Source: Microvirga sp. Mcv34
Lineage (GTDB): Bacteria; Pseudomonadota; Alphaproteobacteria; Rhizobiales; Beijerinckiaceae
Assembly: GCF_024519725.1 (NCBI RefSeq)
Contig: NZ_JALJRK010000014.1
Location: 1 to 64,000, forward strand
Direction: 5' to 3'
DNA: 64,000 nt
The translations under genes were made by a program, and so were the position numbers. Of this stretch, positions 1 to 7,398 are shown piece after piece. Each line of letters starts with the position of its first letter. Positions within the stretch are counted from its first letter, which is position 1. The notes under the pieces were generated by a model. The model worked only from the letters and a program-made list of their open reading frames with translations, searched no databases and was not told the origin of the DNA.

Positions 1-272
1 GGCGCGTCGGGCAGCCCGGCTCGATCTCTAGTGGTGAAGGTGAGAGCCGAACTGCTCGTCACGCACGGTTCTTTTAGGCGTTTCGACTTGGCAGCCCGCA
101 GGCACCAAGGGCCTCCTGGCGCCGGCTGCGTGACCGACGGACAGGACCGTGCCTGCTCCCACAACTTGCGACGCCTCGCGAAGCGCGCCCCTCGTCGGAT
201 CAGGCTGCGCAATGATATAGCCAAGGTTCAAACATCTGTCAAGAACAAAGTAAGAACATCTCGCCTAGCCTC

Positions 273-388
273 GCCGTCATGGCCGTCCCCGGACTTGATC
301 CGGGGATCAGTCCCGGCCACCCACGTCTTAAACCCACCGCGTCGAAAAAGGCGTGGATACCCGCGACAAGCGCGGGCATGACGATGGA
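273..388. repeat. Left inverted repeat of the GIY-YIG cassette
   Basis: A ~115-bp composite palindromic unit. It has an inner GTCATGGCCGTCCCCGGACT-type arm, a middle stretch around CCCACGTCTTAA, and a second palindrome made of CCCGCG/CGCGGGCATGAC. The reverse complement is nearly identical to 731-853, so the two copies face each other around the GIY-YIG gene. A shorter relative of the first arm occurs at 20027-20060. Confidence 0.8.
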
Positions 389-418
389 GGATATGACGCA
401 ACTCAGTATCATCGCCCC

Positions 419-712
419 ATGCAGAAGGGCGGCTGGGTCTACATCATGACGAACCGGCGCAACGGGACGCTCTATTGCGGCGTGACGAGCGATCTCGCCC
501 GCCGCGCCTGGGAGCACCGCGAGGGCGTCATTCCCGGCTTCACGAAGCAATACGGCCTCACGCGCCTCGTCTGGTACGAGTGCTTCGAGGACATCCGCGA
601 TGCGATCCAGCGCGAGAAAACCATGAAGCACTGGCCCCGCGCCTGGAAAATCCGCCTCATCCACGGCCTGAACCCGCTCTGGGACGATCTCTACGAGACG
701 CTGAACCACTAG
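419..712 (+). CDS. GIY-YIG family endonuclease-like protein (UPF0213 type)
   Basis: A 97-aa single-domain GIY-YIG nuclease-like protein. The motif appears as VYIMTNRRNGTLYCG near the N-terminus, followed by the usual R (LARRAWEHR) and the downstream E in QREKTMKHW, so the catalytic frame looks complete. The frame is open further upstream (to an ATG at 353), but that extension lies inside the left inverted repeat and is probably not translated; the ATG at 419 puts the motif at the expected distance. The family is named for DNA nicking nucleases; the substrate of these stand-alone alphaproteobacterial versions is not known to me. The gene is bracketed by inverted ~115-bp repeats, which suggests that gene and repeats move or spread together (inference). 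Confidence 0.85.
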   Translation: MQKGGWVYIMTNRRNGTLYCGVTSDLARRAWEHREGVIPGFTKQYGLTRLVWYECFEDIRDAIQREKTMKHWPRAWKIRLIHGLNPLWDDLYETLNH

Positions 713-730
713 GCGGGCGCCATTCCCGAC

Positions 731-853
731 ACCCTCCACGTCATGCCCGCACGTGTTGCGGGCATCCACGTCTTCAAGGCGCTCCGTTGCTTAAGACGTG
801 GATGGTCGGGACTGATCCCCGGATCAAGTCCGGGGACGGCCATGACGGTGGAT
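731..853. repeat. Right inverted repeat of the GIY-YIG cassette
   Basis: The inverted partner of 273-388. It reads in the opposite order: CGTCATGCCCGCACGTGTTG palindrome first, then TTAAGACGTGGATGG, then CCCCGGATCAAGTCCGGGGA ending in GGCCATGACGG. Only scattered substitutions separate the two copies. Confidence 0.8.
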
Positions 854-908
854 AGGCATACGAAATGCTGTTCCAGAGATCGGCGTCGTCATTAAAGTCG
901 AAAACTTA

Positions 909-1187
909 TTGGCGTTGAAGATCGGCGATCAGTTCAATAGATTGATCTACCCCTATTTTAGCGAGGATTCCGAGCTTTCAGATGAGGCCGCAAGGATAGG
1001 CTTGTGGCTCTTGGATCAAGCTCTCGCGAACTATCCGCCGGATGATCTACGGATGTTAGATGTTCTACGTAGCGCGTCCTTCTCTACAGCCCATAATCCT
1101 CTTCAGGGAGATGAGCGCGACATCCTATTGAGAAGGTACGAAGAGGTCTTGGCGGAGTGGAAAAGAATACGAGATGAGTTTAAATAA
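909..1187 (+). CDS. Hypothetical protein, 92 aa
   Basis: A small, predominantly helical and acidic protein with no family I recognise. It contains a P/Y-rich start, the segment SDEAARIGLWLLDQALANYP and a charged C-terminal helix. The start is uncertain: a TTG at 909 is the first plausible initiation codon, and the frame stays open upstream into the right inverted repeat, so the gene could be a fragment whose 5' end was cut off by the cassette. Its DNA is less GC-rich than the core genes. It stands alone with no partner gene, and the function is unknown. Confidence 0.45.
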   Translation: MALKIGDQFNRLIYPYFSEDSELSDEAARIGLWLLDQALANYPPDDLRMLDVLRSASFSTAHNPLQGDERDILLRRYEEVLAEWKRIRDEFK

Positions 1188-1472
1188 AATAATTTAATTG
1201 TTAGTGGGAGATACAATACGTTATTTGTAGCTATCTTTCGTAGTATTTAGAAAGTATATATAAATTATATCAAATATTAGCTTACCAAGCCAAGATTTGA
1301 CATAGTTCCAGTGGAAAATCTGATTTTTATATTGATAATCGCTAGTACGGAAGGTGACTTTCTGTCTAGACCTAAGTGTTGATCTGCTTCGATGGACACT
1401 CTAGTGACTAACTTGTCATCTTCGAGCAAGCAATGAAAATACCCATCTGTTGTCTTGAAATCGGATGGTGGT
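1188..1472. other. AT-rich intergenic stretch, no gene
   Basis: About 285 bases, conspicuously AT-rich (for example around 1188-1290), with no convincing ORF, terminator or RNA. Base composition contrasts sharply with the core genome, consistent with foreign or decayed DNA beside the insertion sequence. Confidence 0.6.
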
Positions 1473-2310
1473 AGTTGGTTATTCGCTGGTGTCGTAAGCC
1501 CATCTAGGTTGTGGACTCATAACTGCGGATCCAGATGCGAGTTGAGACCAGTTTGATGGCGGCCAGGAAGTTGTCCGGGTTCTTGTCGTATCGCGTGGCG
1601 ATGCCGCGGAACTGCTTGAGCTTGTTGAAGAAGCGCTCCACCAGGTTTCTGTAACGGTACAGAAAGGCACTGAAGACGAACGAGCCTTTGCGGTTGCTCT
1701 TGGGCGGGATGTTGGCCCAGAGGTGTTGCTCCTGCGCCTGCTCGCGAATGGCATTGCTGTCGTAAGCTTTATCCGCCAGCAGGATCGTCCCTGGCGTCAG
1801 ATTGGCCAACAACTGCTCGGCTGCGGTGCCGTCATGAGCCTGTCCCGGCGTGAGAGAGATCCGGATCGGGCGGCCTTCGGCATCCACCAGCGCGTGGATC
1901 TTGGTGCTCAGGCCACCACGGGAACGTCCCATGCCACCATCTGGCCCCCCTTTTTACCCGTCGCGCCATGCTGATGAACGCGCACGCACGTACGTACTGT
2001 CGATCATGATCAGATCGCCATCGTAGGCCACCGAGACCGCCTGAAGGATGCGGTCCCACACGCCGGCCTCACGCCAGCGCACAAAACGACTGTAGCAGGT
2101 TGTGGAGGCGCCATAGCGCTCAGGAATGTCGCGCCAGGGCGACCCGGTGCGGAAGCGCCAGAGAATGCCGTTGAGCACCCGTCGGTCGTTCACCCGCGGC
2201 ACGCCCCGCGCCTTGTTGGGCAGCAAAGGCTCAATGATCTTCCACTCAAAATCAGTCAGCTCGTGTCGACGCATCGGCCCCTCCCTTCTTCGGGAGGTGA
2301 ATCATCAACT
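1473..2310 (-). mobile_element. IS5-family (IS427-like group) insertion sequence, ~840 bp
   Basis: The element contains a two-part leftward IS5-type transposase reading (1504-2274). The proposed ends are an imperfect inverted repeat: AGTTGGTTATTCGC at 1473-1486 against AGTTGATGATTCAC read inward from 2310 (11 of 14 positions match). The resulting ~838-bp length suits the group. No clear target duplication is visible, so the exact ends are tentative. It sits immediately beyond the end of the aldo/keto reductase gene, at the edge of the accessory operon. Confidence 0.6.
1504..2274 (-). pseudogene. IS5-family transposase, interrupted
   Basis: The N-terminal part (1954-2274) has the DUF4096-like start MRRHELTDFEWKIIEPLLP and the first catalytic Asp in MIDSTYV. 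The C-terminal part (1504-1932) has MGRSRGGLSTKIHALVDA, the DKAYDS second Asp region and the YRNLVERFFNKLKQ glutamate region, so a full DDE set exists across both parts. They lie in the same frame, separated by a TAA at 1954-1956. The conserved VHQHGATGKKGG link is legible only in another frame: a 4-bp tandem duplication (GCAC twice, 1982-1989 on the + strand) shifts the reading before it, and an A5G6 run (1945-1955, minus-strand sense) shifts it back. I infer that the ancestor used a -1 frameshift at the A/G run and that this copy is inactivated by the duplication. Confidence 0.75.
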
Positions 2311-2375
2311 CGCTGCAAATGAAAGATCTTTTATGAGTTCACGCCCTAGTAGGATAGGCAAAGGAGGGGAACATG

Positions 2376-3164
2376 TTATAAACGCGGAACTCGGTTGACA
2401 GCGCGAAAGGCACTTACATTTTCAGTAAGATGATGTTCGGATCGAGTCCCCGTCAATATTACCCCGCTGAAGCAGTTATCGAGAATGAAGCTGAACGCAT
2501 TCTTGAGCGCTTCTGCTTTTTCTCCGGTAGTGGTTTCAACGATCTCTCCCATCGCGAGCGGTCGATTGACAATCACGTTTAACGAATGCTTCGTTGCGAG
2601 TTGAAAGGCGTGCGTCAACGACGTGTTAAGTTTATTGTACGTAAATTGTAGGTAACCAAATGCACCTGAACGACAAGCAATCTTTGCCGATTCAATGTCG
2701 CTTACGCTCACCCCAAACGTCGGTATGCCTTGTGTTTGTGCATAGCTGAGCGCCCTTACTAAATCCCTTGATCTCAGCGTACTAGCCTTCGGCCGATGAA
2801 CCTGAAGAAGGTCGACCTTTCCAAGGGTCTTCATACTCTGATCGATGCTTCGGCATAATGCGTGGTACGAGTGATCGACAAATGGCGTCTGTGAGGTCCA
2901 ATCCCAGTGCTCGGCAATTTTGGTGCTGACATAGATCGGAGGACTGTTGGTCGGTCGCTTCTCTAGAAATGCCCCAAGGATCTTTTCACTCGAGCCGTAG
3001 CCTGGAGCAGTATCGACGAAAGTGATCCCTTTGGAAATTGCATGATCGAGCAATGCATAAGCCCGTTCCTCACGAGGAGGCATACCCTGCTTGTACCCCC
3101 ATGGGCGTCCAATCGAAAGAAGTCCTAAGCCTAGGCTAACCGAGCTGCGTCCAGGTCCTCGCAT
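2376..3164 (-). CDS. Aldo/keto reductase
   Basis: A 262-aa NADPH-dependent oxidoreductase of the aldo/keto reductase barrel superfamily. The family tetrad is present: Asp and Tyr in FVDTAPGYGSSE, Lys in YVSTK and His in LLQVHRP. The start was set at the ATG at 3164, because upstream Met codons would run through the preceding exporter gene, which ends at 3199; the 34-base gap suggests cotranscription. The protein is somewhat shorter than the usual ~290-330 aa, mainly at the C-terminus. As last gene of the leftward five-gene set it would reduce a carbonyl of the pathway's product or precursor (inference). The codon and base composition is less GC-rich than the core. Confidence 0.8.
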   Translation of the reverse strand: MRGPGRSSVSLGLGLLSIGRPWGYKQGMPPREERAYALLDHAISKGITFVDTAPGYGSSEKILGAFLEKRPTNSPPIYVSTKIAEHWDWTSQTPFVDHSYHALCRSIDQSMKTLGKVDLLQVHRPKASTLRSRDLVRALSYAQTQGIPTFGVSVSDIESAKIACRSGAFGYLQFTYNKLNTSLTHAFQLATKHSLNVIVNRPLAMGEIVETTTGEKAEALKNAFSFILDNCFSGVILTGTRSEHHLTENVSAFRAVNRVPRL

Positions 3165-3198
3165 AATACAGATACTTTTGCGGCTAAAAGTTGCTACG

Positions 3199-4047
3199 CT
3201 ACCCTCTGAAACTCTGGAAAAGTATGAGTGACAGTGCGATTGTGCTCGAGCCAAGCGCCCGCCAATGCGAATATCTTTCCTTGAGGATAAGTAAGGAAAT
3301 CCCGAAGCCAAAAACCAAGCTGGTCTCACGGGTAGCTGCCACAAGAGACATTGGGGCATAATTCATTGCAACTACCACAAGTCCCCAGGATATCACTTGG
3401 AGGATTCCAGCAGAAAATCCGAGCTTCCAAGTCGAAAGAGGAATGCTGCGGTAATTCGTCTTTGCCGAAAAGTAGAGAACAGCTGCGCTTCCCAACCCAT
3501 CAATTAGTGAAATCCACGCTACATACGCGAGTGGAGATTGAGACGCTCTTACACCGACACCGTCAATCACGATGTAGGATGTGGACAGCACGGCAGCCAA
3601 GAGGCTGTATATTACGGCTCCAGTGCTAAAACCGCTTCGGATTGCTCCCCCCTTCAATGCTACGATTGCAACACCTAGCGCAATGCCGATCAAGGCGAAG
3701 GTACCTCCGGTTGAGACTGCCTCGCCGCTTATGTAGAGGGCGAGCAGCGCGACGAATATCGGGGTGGATCCGCGAACGATCGGGTAGACCTGGCCCATAT
3801 CTCCAAAACGGTAGGCTTGTTGGCCGACGATGCGCGCAGCGATATGGAATGAAGCGCCGTAAATCAGATACTTGATCGAAGCAGACGAAATCTCGTCAAA
3901 TATAAAAATGCCGATCAGGCCAAGCACAGCAGAGCATACAGCCATTGCTAAAACAATAGATGCGCTATTCCCAACCTTGATCATGGCATTCCATGAAGCA
4001 TGCAGGGCTGCGGAGAAGAGAACCAATGATAGAGGTAACAGGCTCAC
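3199..4047 (-). CDS. EamA/DMT-superfamily transporter
   Basis: A 282-aa integral membrane protein with about ten hydrophobic segments arranged as two EamA repeats, starting with MSLLPLSLVLFSAALHASWN. The pattern with ...WNAMIKVG near the first helix and YPIVRGSTPIFVALLAL at the end of the first half is typical of drug/metabolite transporters. It lies 45 bases after the Nudix gene and 34 bases before the reductase, in the same direction, so it is likely in the same transcript. An exporter inside such a set suggests the product leaves the cell, although DMT proteins can also import. No substrate can be named. Confidence 0.85.
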   Translation of the reverse strand: MSLLPLSLVLFSAALHASWNAMIKVGNSASIVLAMAVCSAVLGLIGIFIFDEISSASIKYLIYGASFHIAARIVGQQAYRFGDMGQVYPIVRGSTPIFVALLALYISGEAVSTGGTFALIGIALGVAIVALKGGAIRSGFSTGAVIYSLLAAVLSTSYIVIDGVGVRASQSPLAYVAWISLIDGLGSAAVLYFSAKTNYRSIPLSTWKLGFSAGILQVISWGLVVVAMNYAPMSLVAATRETSLVFGFGISLLILKERYSHWRALGSSTIALSLILFQSFRG

Positions 4048-4092
4048 GATATATTGCTCACTTAGAAATGCGGTTCATCGGCAGCGCCACTC

Positions 4093-4557
4093 CTACCGGA
4101 AAGCAGGAATACGTCCCGCTGCAACGTCACTCACCAGATGCTGATGTTGCTCGTAAATCAAAGGTGGGAGAGATGTAGGAGAGAAGAACGAGAGCTCGAA
4201 CGTTTCCTTGTTGTCGACTAACAGTTCTCCTCCGATAATCTTCATCTTGAAGAAGACGGTGAAGGTTTGGCATTGATCGCCGTTTTCACAGGTTACGAAG
4301 TATTTCGAGTAGACCCCGAGCAGCTCTATCGGTGAGACGATCAACCCCGTTTCTTCAAAGATTTCCCTCACTGCCGCGTCAGCTGCGGACTCTCCCAGTT
4401 CAACGATGCCCCCAGGGAACCCCCAGTGATCATGTACTGCCGACCTCTTCTGAAGAAGGACTTTCCCTTCGTGATCCTCAATCCAGCCGCCTGCCGAATT
4501 GACGAAAATGAGGTCGCTCCCAATCTTACTCCGAATTTCTCTAATCCAGCCTGCCAT
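4093..4557 (-). CDS. Nudix hydrolase
   Basis: A 154-aa protein with a perfect Nudix box, G-x5-E-x7-REIFEETGL, running from [14 protein letters not shown] into [10 protein letters not shown]. This is the Mg-binding motif of enzymes that cleave nucleoside diphosphates linked to another group. The ATG at 4557 was chosen because the residues before it (an open frame to 4647) have no Nudix character. The preceding lead-in [10 protein letters not shown] and [14 protein letters not shown] fit a short ADP-ribose/NDP-sugar-type Nudix fold, but the substrate cannot be told. It is the third gene of the leftward set, with a 140-base gap from the dioxygenase. It could hydrolyse an activated intermediate or be a housecleaning enzyme. 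Confidence 0.85.
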   Translation of the reverse strand: MAGWIREIRSKIGSDLIFVNSAGGWIEDHEGKVLLQKRSAVHDHWGFPGGIVELGESAADAAVREIFEETGLIVSPIELLGVYSKYFVTCENGDQCQTFTVFFKMKIIGGELLVDNKETFELSFFSPTSLPPLIYEQHQHLVSDVAAGRIPAFR

Positions 4558-4697
4558 CTGATCACTCCAAAGTTTGAGCGGGAAGCAAGAGGAGCAGATT
4601 CCCCTATTTTCCGTGGCTTCGTTTGCCGAAAGATACTTGCGTGACATCCAGTCAAGGATGGCAAGGCGCTATTGCATTACCAGGTTGCCATCTCAGC

Positions 4698-5609
4698 CTA
4701 TGATAGGGGCGGGAGCAGGCTTTCGTTTCTTGTTCCTGTTTCTGGTGAGTATGGAACGGGAATCTCACCTGCGGCAGACTGATGCCATAGAACTCGGACT
4801 TCATCCTCGCTCCAGCCTTCTCTGCTGTGAACACATGCCCCGTTATCCCATAGAACAAGGTCGTTGGGCTCCAATGCTGCCGCACAGCGATAAGGAGCTT
4901 CTTCCACATAACGCCATAGCTCGGTCAGCAGAGCTCGACTTTCCCCTTCCGTGAGACCCACGACAAGGCTGTCTCTGCGGGTGGGCAGGTACAGCATGGG
5001 AACTTGTGTCGAGAGGTGGCGGCGCACGAGCGGGTGTACTGGGCCAATCTTTCGGATCTCTATTGGATAGGATGGTCCTGCTTCTGATATGGTAACTTCG
5101 TGTTCTCGCGGATAGTGGTGATGAATTACACGTAACTTTGAGATTTTGCTTTTGAGCTCAGAAGGGAGTGATGCGTAGACCTTGCGCATATCCATGAAAA
5201 AGGTCCGCGGAGGATTGCGCGGAGCTTTCTTGCAGTAAAGGAAGACATGCCCGGATGGAACCTCCCATGGAGCGGACGAATCCGTATGCCACACTTGGGC
5301 GGAGGCATTGCCATTGCCGAAGCGTCGTCCGTTGCTATCAGTTCCATTAGAAATCACCTTGATTGACCCCCCAACGTGATGGGCTTCAACCGACGGTGTT
5401 CTACTATTCATTAATGGTCCAAAACGACCCGCTAGCCCCTCGAGTTGTTCTGCCGATAGCTCCTGATGCCGAATTAGTACCACGAGGTGATCTGCTAAAA
5501 TTTGGCGCAGTCGCCAATAGAACTCGTCCGAGGGATAAAGTTCGCTGAGGACTACATCCTTTAGCTCGACGCCCAGATGGGGCGAGAGGGGTTCGTATTT
5601 TAGATTCAT
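4698..5609 (-). CDS. TauD/TfdA-family Fe(II)/2-oxoglutarate dioxygenase
   Basis: A 303-aa non-heme iron oxygenase. The facial triad is visible as His108 and Asp110 in QVWHTDSS and His261 in CVHSREGW, with Arg272 positioned to bind 2-oxoglutarate. The N-terminal SPHLGVELKDVVLSE is characteristic of the TauD/TfdA group. The ATG at 5609 was preferred to the more distal one at 5732, because the family motif begins right after it and a GAGGAAAGG-like ribosome site precedes it. Members hydroxylate, desaturate or dealkylate small molecules while decarboxylating 2-oxoglutarate. The gene follows the radical SAM gene by 37 bases, so both oxidative enzymes are probably made together. Confidence 0.85.
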   Translation of the reverse strand: MNLKYEPLSPHLGVELKDVVLSELYPSDEFYWRLRQILADHLVVLIRHQELSAEQLEGLAGRFGPLMNSRTPSVEAHHVGGSIKVISNGTDSNGRRFGNGNASAQVWHTDSSAPWEVPSGHVFLYCKKAPRNPPRTFFMDMRKVYASLPSELKSKISKLRVIHHHYPREHEVTISEAGPSYPIEIRKIGPVHPLVRRHLSTQVPMLYLPTRRDSLVVGLTEGESRALLTELWRYVEEAPYRCAAALEPNDLVLWDNGACVHSREGWSEDEVRVLWHQSAAGEIPVPYSPETGTRNESLLPPLS

Positions 5610-5646
5610 TGAACTGATGCCTTTCCTCGATACAGCCTGAGACGCC

Positions 5647-6738
5647 TCAATAGGGGTTCTCAACTGCATAATGTTCGCCGTCGATACGCAGATGTTTGGC
5701 AAGGTCCTGTGGCGGCCGGCTAATGCGAACAAAGTTGTTTCGCTGGTTGCCCAATATGCTGGCTACGATCTGCATGATCTGATTTTCGCGATCATTCTGA
5801 GACGCTACGTCGAGTTCAAGGTAAACCGCATATATGAGAGCGAGACATGATACTTCTCGCGGCATGATGGGATGTTTCCATTGGAATTCACTTTTCCAGA
5901 ATGAAAGAATCTCTGCGCCACGCGCTTGAGCGCGATGTGCGATGTCACGTAGGTATTCATCACTAGGGAGAACGGCTTGTGGATGAGATAAGACCTGCCC
6001 GGTCCCTGGTACGGTAATCTCTCCGGGTACGATAACGTATTGATCGTTGTCGAAGTAGTGCGTTCCCGGATATGGGGCGATGAATGTGGTAATACCAACA
6101 TTACATTCGAGCCCAACATACTTCAGAATTTTGTCGCACGTGTAGATCAGGCCGTCCCGGGTAATCTTGGGTGCAAAAAGAATAATGTTGAACGAACATT
6201 TCATATGGTTGTTCAAAATGTTTCTGATCGCTATATCGGAACGGTCGTTCTCCAGGCGCTTGTTGAAGTCCTTTAAGCTTTCTCCGTCCCATGACTCAGC
6301 GCCGAAGGCCACGACCTTGAATCCTGCTTTGTACATCAACGCACAAATGTCATCGGTAATCATTTGCGCCGTTGCACGACATCCAAAGTGGCCGTCTATC
6401 CCTTGTTCGATGATGGCTTCGCAAAACTGCTTGGCGCGCTGAGGCATGGCGAGAAAGTTTTCGTCGTCAAAATATATGAAGATCTCTGGGTCGGTTGCGA
6501 GGATCTTCACGCATTTATCGACCAATTCTTGTGCGGACGCGCCAACGACCCGCACTTTTTTCTCGTCTGACGCAAGTTTAAGAAAGTTTGTACTGATGCA
6601 GAACGAACAGCCGTAAGGGCAATAGTTCGACGTAATCAGCCTAATCATCTTCGGGCTCAGATCAAGGATCTGAAGCAATTCATCGTCATAGTTGTCGTTG
6701 ATATATCTCCAGTAAGGCTGATAGTCCTTCACATCCAT
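5647..6738 (-). CDS. Radical SAM enzyme
   Basis: A 363-aa radical S-adenosylmethionine enzyme with the 4Fe-4S motif C40-x3-C44-x2-C47 (CPYGCSFC) preceded by LITSNY. Motifs such as FGAESWD and IYFDDENF match the layout of radical SAM proteins usually annotated as B12-binding. Here only ~36 residues precede the cluster motif, so there is no N-terminal cobalamin domain. The frame continues upstream for 11 sensible codons before a TAG at 6775-6777 (+ strand), so an N-terminal domain may have been lost. First gene of the leftward set. Reaction and substrate are unknown. Confidence 0.85.
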   Translation of the reverse strand: MDVKDYQPYWRYINDNYDDELLQILDLSPKMIRLITSNYCPYGCSFCISTNFLKLASDEKKVRVVGASAQELVDKCVKILATDPEIFIYFDDENFLAMPQRAKQFCEAIIEQGIDGHFGCRATAQMITDDICALMYKAGFKVVAFGAESWDGESLKDFNKRLENDRSDIAIRNILNNHMKCSFNIILFAPKITRDGLIYTCDKILKYVGLECNVGITTFIAPYPGTHYFDNDQYVIVPGEITVPGTGQVLSHPQAVLPSDEYLRDIAHRAQARGAEILSFWKSEFQWKHPIMPREVSCLALIYAVYLELDVASQNDRENQIMQIVASILGNQRNNFVRISRPPQDLAKHLRIDGEHYAVENPY

Positions 6739-6774
6739 TTCATAGGTTGAGAAAACCTCGGAGTATTGCTCTGA

Positions 6775-7335
6775 CTATCTGACCGAAAAGTCAAAACAAA
6801 CGTACACTTCATCATCGATAGCGAGAGCGTAGACACCGCGATTACATGGCTTCGAGATCCGCCGGATTTTCTCAGAGAGATCAACGCCCTTATCTTTCTA
6901 AATTATAAGCCTTCTGGTCGTAAAGTTTTTGAAGAGCGTCTTCTCAGGAATAGCCCGCGAGTAGATGAGTTTTTCAAACTAGCGACGTCCGCGAACTTGA
7001 AATTTAAGGTGGGTTTCGACGCCTGTTGCGTGAGCGGCGTATTCGCCAGGACAAAGGCCAGCGCCAGTTTAGTCGATGCATGCGACGCGGGTCGGTTTTC
7101 GTTATACGTATCTGAGGACCTCAAGGTTTACCCCTGCTCGTTTCAGAGCGGACTAGCCGCTGGCGATAGGCTGACCGATGAAACGTCACTTCTTGATATT
7201 TGGCACACTTCGGAAAATGTCCGCTCTTTCAGGCGTTATTTCGCGTCTGATCGGTGTGGGGGGTGCTCACACAGGAAGAACTGCATGAACGGCTGTCCTC
7301 TCTTCGACCAGCTGGTTGTTTGCGGGAACCGCTAG
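6775..7335 (+). pseudogene. Headless radical SAM/SPASM maturase remnant
   Basis: The frame is open from 6775, right after a TGA at 6772-6774, to the stop at 7335. It encodes the second half of a radical SAM barrel (INALIFLNYKPSGRKVFEE, then LKFKVGFDACCVSG) followed by a SPASM domain with the cysteines C-x2-C-x5-C-x3-C in RCGGCSHRKNCMNGCPLF. The N-terminal part, which would carry the Cx3Cx2C cluster motif, is absent, and there is no good start codon at the open end (a TTG at 6997 would give only 112 aa). I read it as a 5'-truncated gene. SPASM enzymes typically modify peptides or other partners; its divergent neighbour is another radical SAM gene. Confidence 0.75.
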
Positions 7336-7398
7336 CTTCGGCGGTGTGGCTGCCGTTTTTGAGCTACCTGTATTTGCTGTTGGATCCGGGCCGTTGCC

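Noticed and set aside
28-381. ORFs on both strands at the left end
   Set aside because: They run into the inverted repeat, and neither has recognisable protein features.
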